A DNA stretch of 64,000 bases, from contig NZ_LQZT01000012.1 in NCBI RefSeq assembly GCF_001703635.1, positions 62,001 through 126,000 on the forward strand, given 5' to 3'. The stretch comes from Parahoeflea olei. Lineage in GTDB: Bacteria > Pseudomonadota > Alphaproteobacteria > Rhizobiales > Rhizobiaceae. The position numbers and the translations under genes are program-made. Positions 33,110-41,708 of this stretch are shown one piece after another. Within the stretch, counting starts at the first letter, position 1; every line of letters starts with the position of its first letter. The notes beneath the pieces were generated by a model, which worked only from the letters and a program-made list of their open reading frames with translations, had not been told where the DNA came from and did not search any database.

Positions 33110-34396
33110 TTAGGCGGGTTCCGCCGTCATGACAAGGCATGCGTTCTGGCCGCCGAACCCGAAGGAATTCGACAGCACGCTGGTGACCTGGGCGTCGCGC
33201 TTGACATTGGGCACCACGTCGAGCGGGATCGCCGGATCTGGATTGTCGTAATTGATGGTCGGCGGAAGAACGCCATGCTGCATGGTCAGCAGCGAGAACA
33301 CCGCTTCCACCGCGCCGGCGGCGGTCAGGGTGTGGCCGATCATCGACTTGTTGGAGGACACCGGCACGTCCGGCATGCGCTCGCCGAAGACGCTCGAGAG
33401 CGCGAGATATTCCATCTTGTCGTTCTCGGGCGTGGAGGTGCCGTGGGCATTGATGTAGCCGATCGCATCGGCGTCGAGGCCGGCGTCATCGAGGGCCGCG
33501 CGGATCGTGGCGATCGCCGGTGCGCCGCCCGGAGAAGAGCGGGTGCGGTGGAAATCGTCGGCCTTTTCGCCGCAGCCGCTGATGATGCCGTGAATGCGCG
33601 CGCCGCGGGCAAGCGCCGCCTCAAGCGATTCGAGCACCAGGGTTGCAGCCCCTTCGGCGATGACGAAGCCGTCGCGGTCCTTGGTGAAGGGGCGCGAGGC
33701 CTTTTCGGGCGCATCGTTGTTGGTCGACAGCGCCGACAGCAGCGCGAAGCGGATCAGCGCTTCGGCGCTGACCGAGCCGTCGGTGGCGACCGTCAGCGCC
33801 CGGTCGGTGCGGCCCTGGCGGATGGCCTCGACGCCGAGCTGGATCGCGGTGGTGCCGGAGGCGCAGGCGGTCGAGAGCGTGACCGGCAGGCCGCGGGTGC
33901 CGAACATGTCGGCGAGCCGCTCGGAGATCGACCCGAACAGGATCGCCTCGTGAAAGGCCGGATCGGCCTTGGCACGCAGCACGGCCAGGAATTCCTGATA
34001 GGCGTTGCCGGTCATGTCCTCGGGGCTGACGCGGTCGCCGAGCTCGAAGCGTGCGCTCCATTCCGGCTCGATCGGCGGGGCGGCGAGAAACAGCGGGCCG
34101 CCGAACTCGCCCGAGAGCCCGGCCTGGGCCAGCGCTTCGCGGGTGGTCTCGCGCGCGAAGGCGAAGGACCGTTCCACCGCATTGGGCACGGGGATGTCGA
34201 TGAAATCGACGGTGCCGCAGATCCGGGTGGACAGCGTGTCGGCGGGAAATCGGGTGATGGCATGGATGCCCGAGCGGCCTGCGGTCAGCGCCGCCCAGTT
34301 GTCGCTCACGCCCTGTCCGAGCGAGGAGACGACGCCCATGCCGGTGACGGCGACCAGCGGGCGGCCGAGATGGTCGGTGTAGGCGGCTTTGCTCAT
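33110..34396 (-). CDS. fabF1XL: Beta-ketoacyl-ACP synthase, active partner of the XL pair
   Basis: Condensing enzyme (KAS II type, 428 residues) that elongates acyl chains on AcpXL. The thiolase-fold active site is complete: nucleophile Cys in LSTACASGTTAIQLG (near residue 185), His in INAHGTSTPENDKME (near 330), and Lys/His in SNKSMIGHTLTAAGAVEA (near 365). It overlaps the next ketosynthase gene by four bases, implying coupled synthesis. That neighbour lacks these residues, which suggests a heterodimer of catalytic and non-catalytic subunits. The F1/F2 numbering follows gene order in described rhizobial clusters from memory. Confidence 0.9.
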   Translation of the reverse strand: MSKAAYTDHLGRPLVAVTGMGVVSSLGQGVSDNWAALTAGRSGIHAITRFPADTLSTRICGTVDFIDIPVPNAVERSFAFARETTREALAQAGLSGEFGGPLFLAAPPIEPEWSARFELGDRVSPEDMTGNAYQEFLAVLRAKADPAFHEAILFGSISERLADMFGTRGLPVTLSTACASGTTAIQLGVEAIRQGRTDRALTVATDGSVSAEALIRFALLSALSTNNDAPEKASRPFTKDRDGFVIAEGAATLVLESLEAALARGARIHGIISGCGEKADDFHRTRSSPGGAPAIATIRAALDDAGLDADAIGYINAHGTSTPENDKMEYLALSSVFGERMPDVPVSSNKSMIGHTLTAAGAVEAVFSLLTMQHGVLPPTINYDNPDPAIPLDVVPNVKRDAQVTSVLSNSFGFGGQNACLVMTAEPA

Positions 34397-35601
34397 GAGG
34401 ACATCCTCGTCAGGCGGGCGATGCCCTCGCCGCGGGCATGGCCGATGGTGGTGACGATGGCGGTTCCGGGGGACGTGGCAGCGGTCGCATCCTCGCCCGG
34501 CGCGAAGGGGGCGAGTGGCTTGCCGGCGTCGAGGGCCAGGCAGGCGAGCGCCAGGCCGGTCGGGAACTGCGCTTCCACCGAGAGGCCGAACAGCGCGCTT
34601 TGGCTGCGCAGCGGCGCGTTCGGGAAGCGCTCGCCGAGGAAGCGGCGCTCGCGCGCGCTCAGCTCCGGAAAGCCGGTGGCGCCGGAGACGACGATCAGGT
34701 CTTCGCCGCCCGCCGGCGCGCCGGCTTCATCGGCCAGACGCGCAAGCCGCTGTTCGAGCCGGCCCGCGTCGCGGGATCCGCGATCGGCGGCCACCGCGTC
34801 GAGGCGCGCATAAATATGGGCGCCGCGCGCCTCCGCATGGTCGCGCGATTCGAGTACCAGGAAGGCTCCGGCGGTGCCGAGATTGACGCCGCTGGCCGTC
34901 CCGTCGGCGTTCCAGAAGGGCTGGCCGGGCGTCTTGCAAAGGCCCTGCGCCGCCTCGATCAGCACCAGGATATCGATGCGCTCGGAGACGAAGGCGCCGC
35001 CGACGAGGCAATGCGTGGATTGGCCCGCGGCGATGCGCGCGTGCGCGGTCTCGATCGCGGAAATCCCCGCGCCTTCCTCGCCCATCAGCGTGCGCGAGGA
35101 GCCGGTGACTTTGTGGACGATGGAAATGTTGCCGGCGAGCAGGTTCGACAGCTGCGCCAGGAACAGCGTCGGGCGCAGTTCGGTGGTCAGCTTCTCGTTG
35201 AGCAGCACTTCGCGGTCGTTGCGCTTGCGGCTTTCCTCGATGATCAGCGTGTCGACCGCGATGTCGCGCTCGCCGCCGCCGGCGGCCACGATCATGTCCA
35301 TCGCGGCGCAGGCTTCGAGGTTCTCCTTCAGGCCCGCGTCGTCGAGCGCCAGGCCCGCCGCGTAGACACCGAGGCGCTGCCAGTTTTCCATCTGCCGCTG
35401 GTCGCCGCGGCGCGGGATCTGTGCCGACCAGTCGATCTCGGGCAGGGGAAAGACGGTGTAGGGCGCGAAGCTTTCGCTGTCGGTGTGCGGCGCGGGCGAG
35501 GCGCCATCGAGCAGCGCCTCCGCATGGGCCTGCCGGCCCACTCCGAGGGACGTGACCAGACCGATGCCCGTCACCACCACCTCATGGCGATTGTCTGTCA
35601 T
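34393..35601 (-). CDS. fabF2XL: Ketosynthase-like protein lacking catalytic residues (chain-length-factor-like)
   Basis: A 402-residue thiolase-fold protein related to KAS II. At the nucleophile position it reads KVTGSSRTLMGEEGAG with no Cys; the first His motif (NAHGTST in its partner) is replaced by VVSGATGFPELSARE; the second (KSMIGHT) by SQSALFGLSVEAQFPTG. All three catalytic residues are therefore gone, while the fold (VVVTGIGLVTSLG, VLVLIEAAQGL, GTAGAFLVLESR) is kept. This resembles the chain-length factor of type II polyketide synthases. It lies between fabZXL and the active ketosynthase, overlapping both by four bases. Confidence 0.88.
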   Translation of the reverse strand: MTDNRHEVVVTGIGLVTSLGVGRQAHAEALLDGASPAPHTDSESFAPYTVFPLPEIDWSAQIPRRGDQRQMENWQRLGVYAAGLALDDAGLKENLEACAAMDMIVAAGGGERDIAVDTLIIEESRKRNDREVLLNEKLTTELRPTLFLAQLSNLLAGNISIVHKVTGSSRTLMGEEGAGISAIETAHARIAAGQSTHCLVGGAFVSERIDILVLIEAAQGLCKTPGQPFWNADGTASGVNLGTAGAFLVLESRDHAEARGAHIYARLDAVAADRGSRDAGRLEQRLARLADEAGAPAGGEDLIVVSGATGFPELSARERRFLGERFPNAPLRSQSALFGLSVEAQFPTGLALACLALDAGKPLAPFAPGEDATAATSPGTAIVTTIGHARGEGIARLTRMSS

Positions 35602-36083
35602 TGCCGGTCTCCTGTGGCGGTGGCCATGGCGGCCATGAGGCCCACTTCCCGGGCTCTGTTGCGCACGATCTCGGCCAGCGGCACCTGCTCGAAGGGCAGG
35701 GTCCTGAGCTTGAGCTGGCAATCGGCCACCTTCTTGGTTCCGTTCGCGATCCGCGCCTTGACGACCGCATAGCCCGAGCCTTCGTGCTCGAGCGCGGTGG
35801 TCACGGTGAGGGCGGTGCCCGGTGTGACGAAATCGCGCATCTTGGCGCTGTCGACCGACATCAGGAACGGCATCGCCGCAAAGCCGGTCTTGGCCAGAAT
35901 CAGAAAGCCGCTGGCCTGGGCCATGGTCTCGATCAGCAGCACCCCGGGCACCAGCGGCATCCCGGGGAAATGGCCCTCGAAGACGGGGCTTTCGTGGGGG
36001 ACCGTGGAGCTTGCGACCAGAGTGTCCTGTTCGAGGTCGATCGCCTCGATACGGTCTATCATCTGGAAGTATTCAAGCTGCAT
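35598..36083 (-). CDS. fabZXL: 3-hydroxyacyl-ACP dehydratase of the XL cluster
   Basis: FabZ-type hotdog-fold dehydratase, 161 residues. The active-site helix GHFPGMPLVPGVLLIETMAQ (residues 38-57) has the catalytic His and Glu. It dehydrates 3-hydroxyacyl-AcpXL during very-long-chain elongation. It lies 24 bp after acpXL and overlaps the following ketosynthase gene by four bases. The C-terminal tail after residue 130 is longer than in housekeeping FabZ. Confidence 0.9.
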   Translation of the reverse strand: MQLEYFQMIDRIEAIDLEQDTLVASSTVPHESPVFEGHFPGMPLVPGVLLIETMAQASGFLILAKTGFAAMPFLMSVDSAKMRDFVTPGTALTVTTALEHEGSGYAVVKARIANGTKKVADCQLKLRTLPFEQVPLAEIVRNRAREVGLMAAMATATGDRQ

Positions 36084-36107
36084 GGATAAGCCCCGCCGCG
36101 CCGGGCC

Positions 36108-36392
36108 TCAGCCCTTGGCGGCTCTCAGCTCGTCGATCTTGGCGCAGAGGTTGCCGAGCACGAAATATTCCTCGGTCGAGGCCTTTCCGTCGTTGACTTC
36201 CTGGGTCCATTTCTCGAGCGGAATCTTGATGCCGAATTCCTTGTCGACCGCGAAGACGATATCGAGGAAATCGAGGCTGTCGATGCCCAGATCGTCGATG
36301 GTGTGGCTTTCGGGTGTGATGGAATCGCGGTCGATCTCGCTGGTTTCGGCGATGATGTCGGCGACCTTGTCAAATGTTGCGGTCACGCTCAT
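36108..36392 (-). CDS. acpXL: Acyl carrier protein AcpXL
   Basis: A 94-residue acyl carrier protein dedicated to the very-long-chain hydroxy fatty acid of lipid A. The phosphopantetheine site is [19 protein letters not shown] (Ser near residue 38), and [20 protein letters not shown] downstream is characteristic of AcpXL rather than AcpP, as is the length. An upstream in-frame ATG lacks a site. It is the first gene of the minus-strand run ending in lpxXL, with the promoter in the 118 bp before it. Confidence 0.95.
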   Translation of the reverse strand: MSVTATFDKVADIIAETSEIDRDSITPESHTIDDLGIDSLDFLDIVFAVDKEFGIKIPLEKWTQEVNDGKASTEEYFVLGNLCAKIDELRAAKG

Positions 36393-36510
36393 GTCCTCAT
36401 TGGATAAGTGATTGGGCGAACCTATAGGAAAATCCGGCGCAAAAGCCAATGGCTTGTTTGCCCGCCGCAGGTCGCCGTCCCGGTGAAATCATCCAATAAG
36501 GCGGGCGCGC

Positions 36511-37860
36511 TCACACCGCAAGGGAGTGACGCGCCGCACCGGTGCCAAAATAGCCGTCGAAGGCGGAACAGATGGAACGCACGAAGGGTTTGCCCTTCGG
36601 CGTGACCTGGAAAATCCCGCCGGTGAACTCCACCATGCCTTCGGTGTCGCAGCCTGCGAGATATTCCGCCTCGTCGAGAATGCTCTCGGCATCGCCGCCG
36701 AATTCCTGGCGGATGGTGGCGAAGGAAAAGGCGAAATCGCACATCAGAAGTTCGATGATGCGGGCGCGAATCCGGTCCTCGGTCGACAGTTCGAAGCCGC
36801 GCACGACCGGCAGCCGGCCCATGTTGACCTGGCGCTGGTACTCACCGGTCGAAGGCTGGTTCTGGATGTAGCCCTGCGGCATCTGGCCGATGGAGGAGGC
36901 CCCCAGGCCGATCAGCGCATCGGCGGTGTCGCTGGTGTAGCCCTGGAAGTTGCGGCGCATGTTGCCGGAGGCGGCGCCGATCGCCAGGCTGTCGTCGGGC
37001 AGGGCGAAATGGTCGATGCCGATGGCGGTGTAGCCGGCATGGGTGAGGGCGGAGGCCGCGCGGTTCATCTGTGCGAACCGCTCGGTGACATCGGGCAGCA
37101 CCGATTCGTCGATCATTTTCTGGTGCGTCTTCATCCACGGCACGTGGGCGTAGCCGAACAGCGCGATCCGGTCGGGTTTCAGCGACAGCACCTGTTCGAT
37201 GGTGCGGTCGACGGACTTGCGGGTCTGGTGCGGCAGGCCGTAGAGCACGTCGCAATTGACCGAACGGACGCCGCGGGCGCGAACCTGGTCGACCACTTCC
37301 TTGGTCTGCTCGAAGGTCTGCTCGCGGTTGATCGCCTTCTGCACCCTTTCGTCGAAATCCTGAACGCCGATCGAGGCGCGGGTCAGGCCGATGGCGGCCA
37401 GCGCGTCGTATTTCTCCGCGGTCAGGTCGTTGGGGTCCATCTCGACGCTGATCTCGGCGGCGGGATCGAAATTGAAGCGGGCGCGCAGGGCCTTGTCGAG
37501 CCACACCATGTCTTCGGGGTGCAGCATCGTCGGCGATCCGCCGCCCAGGTGCAGCGCCGTGACGCGGCAGGCCGGGTCGATCAGGCCGGCAACGGTTTCC
37601 ATTTCATTCTCGAGGGCCGCGAGATAGGTCTTGAGCGGCTCGTATTTCCGGGTCTGCTTGGTGTTGCAGCCGCAGAACCAGCACAGCCGGTCACACCACG
37701 GAATGTGGATGTAGAGTGAAATCGTCTGGTCGGGCTTGAGCTGACGCAGCCAGCGTGCGTAAACATCGCCATCGATTCCGTCATGAAAATGCGGGGCAGT
37801 CGGATAACTGGTATAGCGGGGCGCGGGGCCGGCGTGTTTGCGCAGGAAATCTTTTTGCAT
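36511..37860 (-). CDS. hemN: Oxygen-independent coproporphyrinogen III oxidase HemN
   Basis: Radical SAM enzyme converting coproporphyrinogen III to protoporphyrinogen IX without oxygen. The 449-residue protein has the cluster motif HIPWCDRLCWFCGC (CxxxCxxC, about residues 52-65), then LHLGGGSPTML and a C-terminal HemN domain. An FNR-type box lies about 55 bp upstream of the ATG, in the region shared with divergent fnrN, so induction at low oxygen is expected. The fnrN gene itself appears broken, so control may now pass through another Fnr/Fix regulator. Confidence 0.95.
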   Translation of the reverse strand: MQKDFLRKHAGPAPRYTSYPTAPHFHDGIDGDVYARWLRQLKPDQTISLYIHIPWCDRLCWFCGCNTKQTRKYEPLKTYLAALENEMETVAGLIDPACRVTALHLGGGSPTMLHPEDMVWLDKALRARFNFDPAAEISVEMDPNDLTAEKYDALAAIGLTRASIGVQDFDERVQKAINREQTFEQTKEVVDQVRARGVRSVNCDVLYGLPHQTRKSVDRTIEQVLSLKPDRIALFGYAHVPWMKTHQKMIDESVLPDVTERFAQMNRAASALTHAGYTAIGIDHFALPDDSLAIGAASGNMRRNFQGYTSDTADALIGLGASSIGQMPQGYIQNQPSTGEYQRQVNMGRLPVVRGFELSTEDRIRARIIELLMCDFAFSFATIRQEFGGDAESILDEAEYLAGCDTEGMVEFTGGIFQVTPKGKPFVRSICSAFDGYFGTGAARHSLAV

Positions 37861-37914
37861 GAACCAAACTCCGATTTATGTCAGGTTACATTGCCTGTCC
37901 GAAGTGCTAGCGCC

Positions 37915-37928
37915 TTGACTTTGATCAA
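37915..37928. promoter_or_regulatory. FNR/FixK-type anaerobox between hemN and fnrN
   Basis: TTGACTTTGATCAA matches the FNR/FixK consensus TTGAT-N4-ATCAA at 9 of 10 positions. It sits about 55 bp from the hemN ATG and 100 bp from the fnrN ATG in the divergent region, and so could serve both genes. Confidence 0.85.
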
Positions 37929-38027
37929 ACCCCGCTGTTCTTTGTGGCCAAACATCCATGCGCATGGCCAGCGGTTGGGCGCATTGGCGCGCGGACCGTA
38001 TGGCGCGCGTGCGGGATCGGGGACGTG

Positions 38028-38683
38028 ATGGACGCGCAGCGCAAAGATATCCACAATTCGGACATTCCCGCGTTGTGTCGCGCCTGCGAAGCGCGCCACC
38101 GCGGAGTTTGCGGCGCCCTGTCGGCCAACCAGCTGATCAGCCTCAACAAGCAGTCCACCCGCAAGCATATCGAATCGGGAACCGAGCTGATCGGCGAGAG
38201 CCAGGAAGCCAACAGCTACGCCAACATCATTTCCGGCGTCGTCAAGATGACCAAGATGATGGCCGACGGGCGCCAGCAGATCGTCGGGCTGCAGTTCGCG
38301 CCGGATTTTCTCGGCCGGCCGTTCCGCACCGACAGCGGGATCACCGCCGATGCCGCCACCGACGTCAATATCTGCAGCTTCCCCAAGACCGTGATCGACC
38401 GGATGATCAAATGCTGACGTTGGGGCGCAAGACGGCGTCCGAAAAGGTGGCAAGCTTCCTCTATCTGATCGCCACCCACATCAATCCCGAATCCGAGGCC
38501 GATTCGGTGAGCTTCGAACTGCCGCTGACACGCGCCGATATCGCCGATTTCCTCGGTCTGACCATCGAGACGGTGAGCCGGCAGATGACGAAGCTGCGCA
38601 AGGACGGCGTGATCCTGATCCGCAACAACCGGCATGTGGATGTGCCCGACCTGATCACGCTGGCGGAGCGGGCGTCGCATTAG
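38028..38683 (+). pseudogene. fnrN: FnrN/FixK-type oxygen-sensing regulator, broken by internal deletion and frameshift
   Basis: Crp/Fnr-family regulator. The N-terminal sensor is intact with the Fe-S cysteines ALCRACEARHRGVCGAL (CX2CX7C) and the fourth Cys in NICSFPKTV. After VIDRMIK the frame runs into TGC TGA; in another frame MLTLGRKTASEKVASFLYLI resumes and continues through the helix-turn-helix (LTRADIADFLGLTIETVSRQ) to a TAG. Intact homologs have about 22-25 residues between these blocks (the dimerisation helix), so roughly 65-75 bp seem missing with loss of frame. The pieces would be a 129-aa sensor fragment and, if made at all, a 90-aa DNA-binding fragment. The conserved sequence of both halves suggests a recent event or an assembly fault. 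Confidence 0.88.
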
Positions 38684-38898
38684 GGGACGGCGCTTGAAGT
38701 GGCGTGCCGGCTCGACTACAACTCCGGTGTGTCGCCCGTTCATCGATTTCGGGGGACGGTTGTCGGATGGGTCCGGGGGGAGTTCGGGACGCCTGACGCC
38801 ACAGTGTTCAGTAAAGACAAGTCGAGTGCGAGCGGAATCGGAACCGGCACCGGAAAGCTGGTGGTCGCGGACGAGCCGTGATTTGTGTTGTTTGAGAA

Positions 38899-38914
38899 GG
38901 CTCCGGCCGGAGCC
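38899..38914. promoter_or_regulatory. Perfect 16-bp palindrome upstream of the PAS gene
   Basis: GGCTCCGGCCGGAGCC is a perfect palindrome with no spacer, 21 bp before the ATG of the PAS-domain gene. It could be an operator or, as RNA, a tight hairpin over the ribosome-binding region. It is GC-rich, so chance is possible. Confidence 0.35.
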
Positions 38915-38935
38915 GCATATAAGGTCAAAATTCAT

Positions 38936-39634
38936 ATGCTGTCTGAACTTATCCAGCAGTTTGAACGCCTTTCCAGTGAACTTCTTGCCGCGGCCCAGAG
39001 AGAGGATGAAGCGGCGGTCGAAAAGATCGACCAGCGGATACAGGGCCTGATCGGCCGGCTGTCACGCCTGCGCGCCCGCGACCGCAGCGAGGTCTGGGCG
39101 CAGATCGCGTTTTTCCGGCGGCTGGCGCTGCGCAACTGCGAGGACGGCAGCAGCGTCCGGCGCTACACCCAATTGATGATGTCGCTGTTCGATCGCTACA
39201 TGGACCCCGATGCCGGGCTGAAGCCCGAGATCCAGGGTCAGGCCTATCTGCCGGTTCCGGAGGGATATGATCCGTCGGTGCATGAGCTTGCGCTCGAATG
39301 CCTGCCCGAACGCGTGGCGATCATCGGTCTCGACTATCGCTATATCTATTGCAACAAGCGCAACGCCGACTTCCACCAGAAGCAGCCCTCGGACTTCATC
39401 GGCACACCGCTGTTCGAACTGATCGACATGGACCGGTTCAACAACCGCGCCAAGCCGCGCCTGGACCAGTGCTTCGCCGGCGCCTATGTCTCCTATGACT
39501 ACGAGATCGCCGACGCGTCGGGGCGGTTGTTCGAGGTCCATTGCCGGATGACGCCGCTGCCGGGGCATGACGGCCGGATCATCGGTGCGGTGGTGGTGCT
39601 GTCGATGGAGGCGATGTTCGCCCGCGTCGCCTGA
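38936..39634 (+). CDS. PAS-domain protein of unknown output
   Basis: A 232-residue soluble protein. The N-terminal 75 residues are helical and probably coiled-coil (LIQQFERLSSELLAAAQRED, then QRIQGLIGRLSRLRARD). A PAS fold lies at about 118-225: LPERVAIIGLDYRYIYCNKR, NADFHQKQPSDFIGTPLFEL and FEVHCRMTPLPGHDGRIIGA. There is no kinase, GGDEF or DNA-binding output domain, so it may act by binding a partner. It follows the broken fnrN gene by about 250 bp, suggesting redox or energy sensing, but this is context only. It has a weak ribosome site (AAGGTC). Confidence 0.78.
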   Translation: MLSELIQQFERLSSELLAAAQREDEAAVEKIDQRIQGLIGRLSRLRARDRSEVWAQIAFFRRLALRNCEDGSSVRRYTQLMMSLFDRYMDPDAGLKPEIQGQAYLPVPEGYDPSVHELALECLPERVAIIGLDYRYIYCNKRNADFHQKQPSDFIGTPLFELIDMDRFNNRAKPRLDQCFAGAYVSYDYEIADASGRLFEVHCRMTPLPGHDGRIIGAVVVLSMEAMFARVA

Positions 39635-40006
39635 CGCGCGACGACGTGTCCCACCCCGGCGCCAGCCGAAAACCGGCCTGGCTCCCGCGATCCTGAGGTG
39701 AGGTCCGGACGGTTGCCGGACCCGGCTCGCGCAAGGCCGCGACGGGTCGCGTACGCACCCGCGAATGTCGTTGACGTTTACGTGAACGTTAGAAACTGCT
39801 AGACCACCGGCAGTTCCTGTCGCATTCCGGCTCGACTTCGCGCGAGTGATTTGCCATGACAGGGTGAATTCGCCGCAAGGCTGGATGGCGCGCAGGAGCG
39901 GTTCGGGAAAGCCCGGCGCTCGGGATGCGCGTCCCGGCTCTGCGTGACAAGGTTGCCTGCGCGCCACGGCTGGGAGGGCGCGGCATGACGAGGAGTGAGG
40001 GTGCCC
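39635..40006. other. Intergenic region upstream of ETF-QO
   Basis: About 370 bp without a credible gene. It contains the ACGT-repeat operator described separately, about 220 bp before the ETF-QO start, and presumably the ETF-QO promoter. Confidence 0.5.
39774..39789. promoter_or_regulatory. ACGT-type inverted repeat, possible LiuR/MerR-family operator
   Basis: ACGTTTACGTGAACGT is an imperfect inverted repeat centred on ACGT, preceded by TTG. It resembles the MerR-family LiuR-type sites that control branched-chain and fatty-acid oxidation genes in proteobacteria. The downstream gene is ETF-ubiquinone oxidoreductase, the electron sink of acyl-CoA dehydrogenases, which fits such control. No liuR gene is in the window. 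Confidence 0.45.
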
Positions 40007-41671
40007 ATGAGTGAAGTTGCTGAGCTGCCGGAGCGCGAGAGCATGGAATTCGATGTCGTGATCGTCGGCGCCGGCCCGGCAGGGCTTTCGTCGGCCATCC
40101 GGCTCAAGCAGATCAATCCGGAGCTGTCGGTGGTGGTGCTGGAGAAGGGCGCCGAAGTCGGCGCGCATATCCTCTCGGGCGCGGTGGTTGATCCGATCGG
40201 CATCAACAAGCTCCTGCCCGACTGGCAGGACGATCCCGATCATCCGTTCAAGACGCCGGTCAATGCCGACCATTTCCTGGTGCTCGGGCCCGCCGGATCG
40301 GTGCGGCTGCCCAATTTCCTGCTGCCGCCGCTGATGGGCAACCACGGCAACTACATCGTCTCGCTCGGCAATGTCTGCCGCTGGCTCGCGGGCCGCGCCG
40401 AGGCGCTTGGCGTCGAGATCTATCCCGGCTTTGCCGCGACCGAAATCCTGACCAATGACGAAGGCGCGGTGATCGGCGTCGCCACCGGCGACATGGGGAT
40501 CGAGCGCAACGGCGAGCCCGGGCCGAACTACGCGCGCGGCATGGCGCTGCTCGGCAAATATGTGCTGATCGGCGAGGGCGTGCGCGGCTCGCTCGCCAAG
40601 CAGCTGATCGCCCGCTTCGATCTCGGCAAGGATCGCGAGCCGCAGAAATTCGGCATCGGTCTCAAGGAACTCTGGGAAGTCAAGCCGGAGCATCACCGGC
40701 CGGGGCTGGTGCAGCACTCGTTCGGCTGGCCGCTCGGCACCCAGACCGGCGGCGGCTCGTTCCTCTATCACCTTGAGGACAACCAGGTGGCGGTCGGCTT
40801 CGTGGTGCACCTGAACTACAAGAACCCCTGGGTGTCGCCGTTCGAGGAGTTCCAGCGGTTCAAGACCCATGCGGCGATCGCGCCGGTGTTCGAGGGCGGC
40901 AAGCGCATTGGTTACGGCGCGCGGGCGATTTCCGAAGGCGGCTGGCAATCGGTGCCGAAGCTCGCCTTCCCGGGCGGCGCCCTGATCGGCTGCTCGGCCG
41001 GCTTCGTCAATGTCGCCCGCATCAAGGGCTCGCACAACGCGATCCTGTCGGGGATCCTCGCGGCCGAGCACACGGCCGAGGCACTGGCTCAGGGCCGCGC
41101 GCAGGACACGCTCGAGAGCTACGAGGCCGCCTGGCGCGCCTCCGAGATCGGCAAGGACCTGAAGAAGGTGCGCAACGTCAAGCCGCTGTGGTCGCGGCTC
41201 GGCACGCTCGCCGGCATTTCGCTGGGCGGTCTCGACATGTGGCTCAATTCCCTCTTCGGGATTTCGCCGTTCGGCACCATGAAGCACGGCAAGCCGGATT
41301 ATGCGGTGTTGGAGCCGGCTTCGAAGCACAAGAAGATCGAGTATCCGAAGCCCGACGGCGTGCTGACCTTCGACCGGCTGTCCTCGGTGTTCCTGTCCAA
41401 CACCAACCACGAGGAAGACCAGCCGGTGCATCTGCAGCTCAAGGATCCGGAGCTGCAGAAGACCTCCGAACTCGGGGTCTTTGGCGGCCCGTCGACGCGC
41501 TATTGCCCGGCGGGCGTGTATGAATGGGTGGAGACCGATGGCGAGGCGAGTTTCGTGATCAACGCGCAGAACTGCGTGCACTGCAAGACCTGCGACATCA
41601 AGGACCCGAACCAGAACATCAACTGGGTCCCGCCCCAGGGTGGCGAAGGGCCGGTCTATCCGAACATGTGA
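40007..41671 (+). CDS. etfD: Electron transfer flavoprotein-ubiquinone oxidoreductase
   Basis: Membrane-associated flavoprotein that passes electrons from ETF to ubiquinone. The 554-residue length is normal. FAD-binding motif FDVVIVGAGPAGLSSAIRLK opens the protein; GGALIGCSAGFVNVARIKGS is the ubiquinone-binding region. The C-terminal [4Fe-4S] cysteines are seen in RYCPAGVYEW and NCVHCKTCDIKDPNQNINWV. A GTG 12 bases upstream is possible, but GAGGG sits 7-8 nt before the chosen ATG. An ACGT-type operator candidate lies upstream and a strong hairpin follows the stop. Confidence 0.96.
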   Translation: MSEVAELPERESMEFDVVIVGAGPAGLSSAIRLKQINPELSVVVLEKGAEVGAHILSGAVVDPIGINKLLPDWQDDPDHPFKTPVNADHFLVLGPAGSVRLPNFLLPPLMGNHGNYIVSLGNVCRWLAGRAEALGVEIYPGFAATEILTNDEGAVIGVATGDMGIERNGEPGPNYARGMALLGKYVLIGEGVRGSLAKQLIARFDLGKDREPQKFGIGLKELWEVKPEHHRPGLVQHSFGWPLGTQTGGGSFLYHLEDNQVAVGFVVHLNYKNPWVSPFEEFQRFKTHAAIAPVFEGGKRIGYGARAISEGGWQSVPKLAFPGGALIGCSAGFVNVARIKGSHNAILSGILAAEHTAEALAQGRAQDTLESYEAAWRASEIGKDLKKVRNVKPLWSRLGTLAGISLGGLDMWLNSLFGISPFGTMKHGKPDYAVLEPASKHKKIEYPKPDGVLTFDRLSSVFLSNTNHEEDQPVHLQLKDPELQKTSELGVFGGPSTRYCPAGVYEWVETDGEASFVINAQNCVHCKTCDIKDPNQNINWVPPQGGEGPVYPNM

Positions 41672-41681
41672 GCGACCATGG

Positions 41682-41704
41682 CGCCGGACCGTAGCGGTCC
41701 GGCG
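41682..41704. terminator. Perfect 10-bp hairpin between convergent ETF-QO and TetR genes
   Basis: CGCCGGACCG, loop TAG, CGGTCCGGCG, 10 bp after the ETF-QO stop and 5 bp before the TetR stop. It is the right place for a bidirectional terminator; there is no T-run on either side. Confidence 0.55.
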
Positions 41705-41708
41705 ATCC

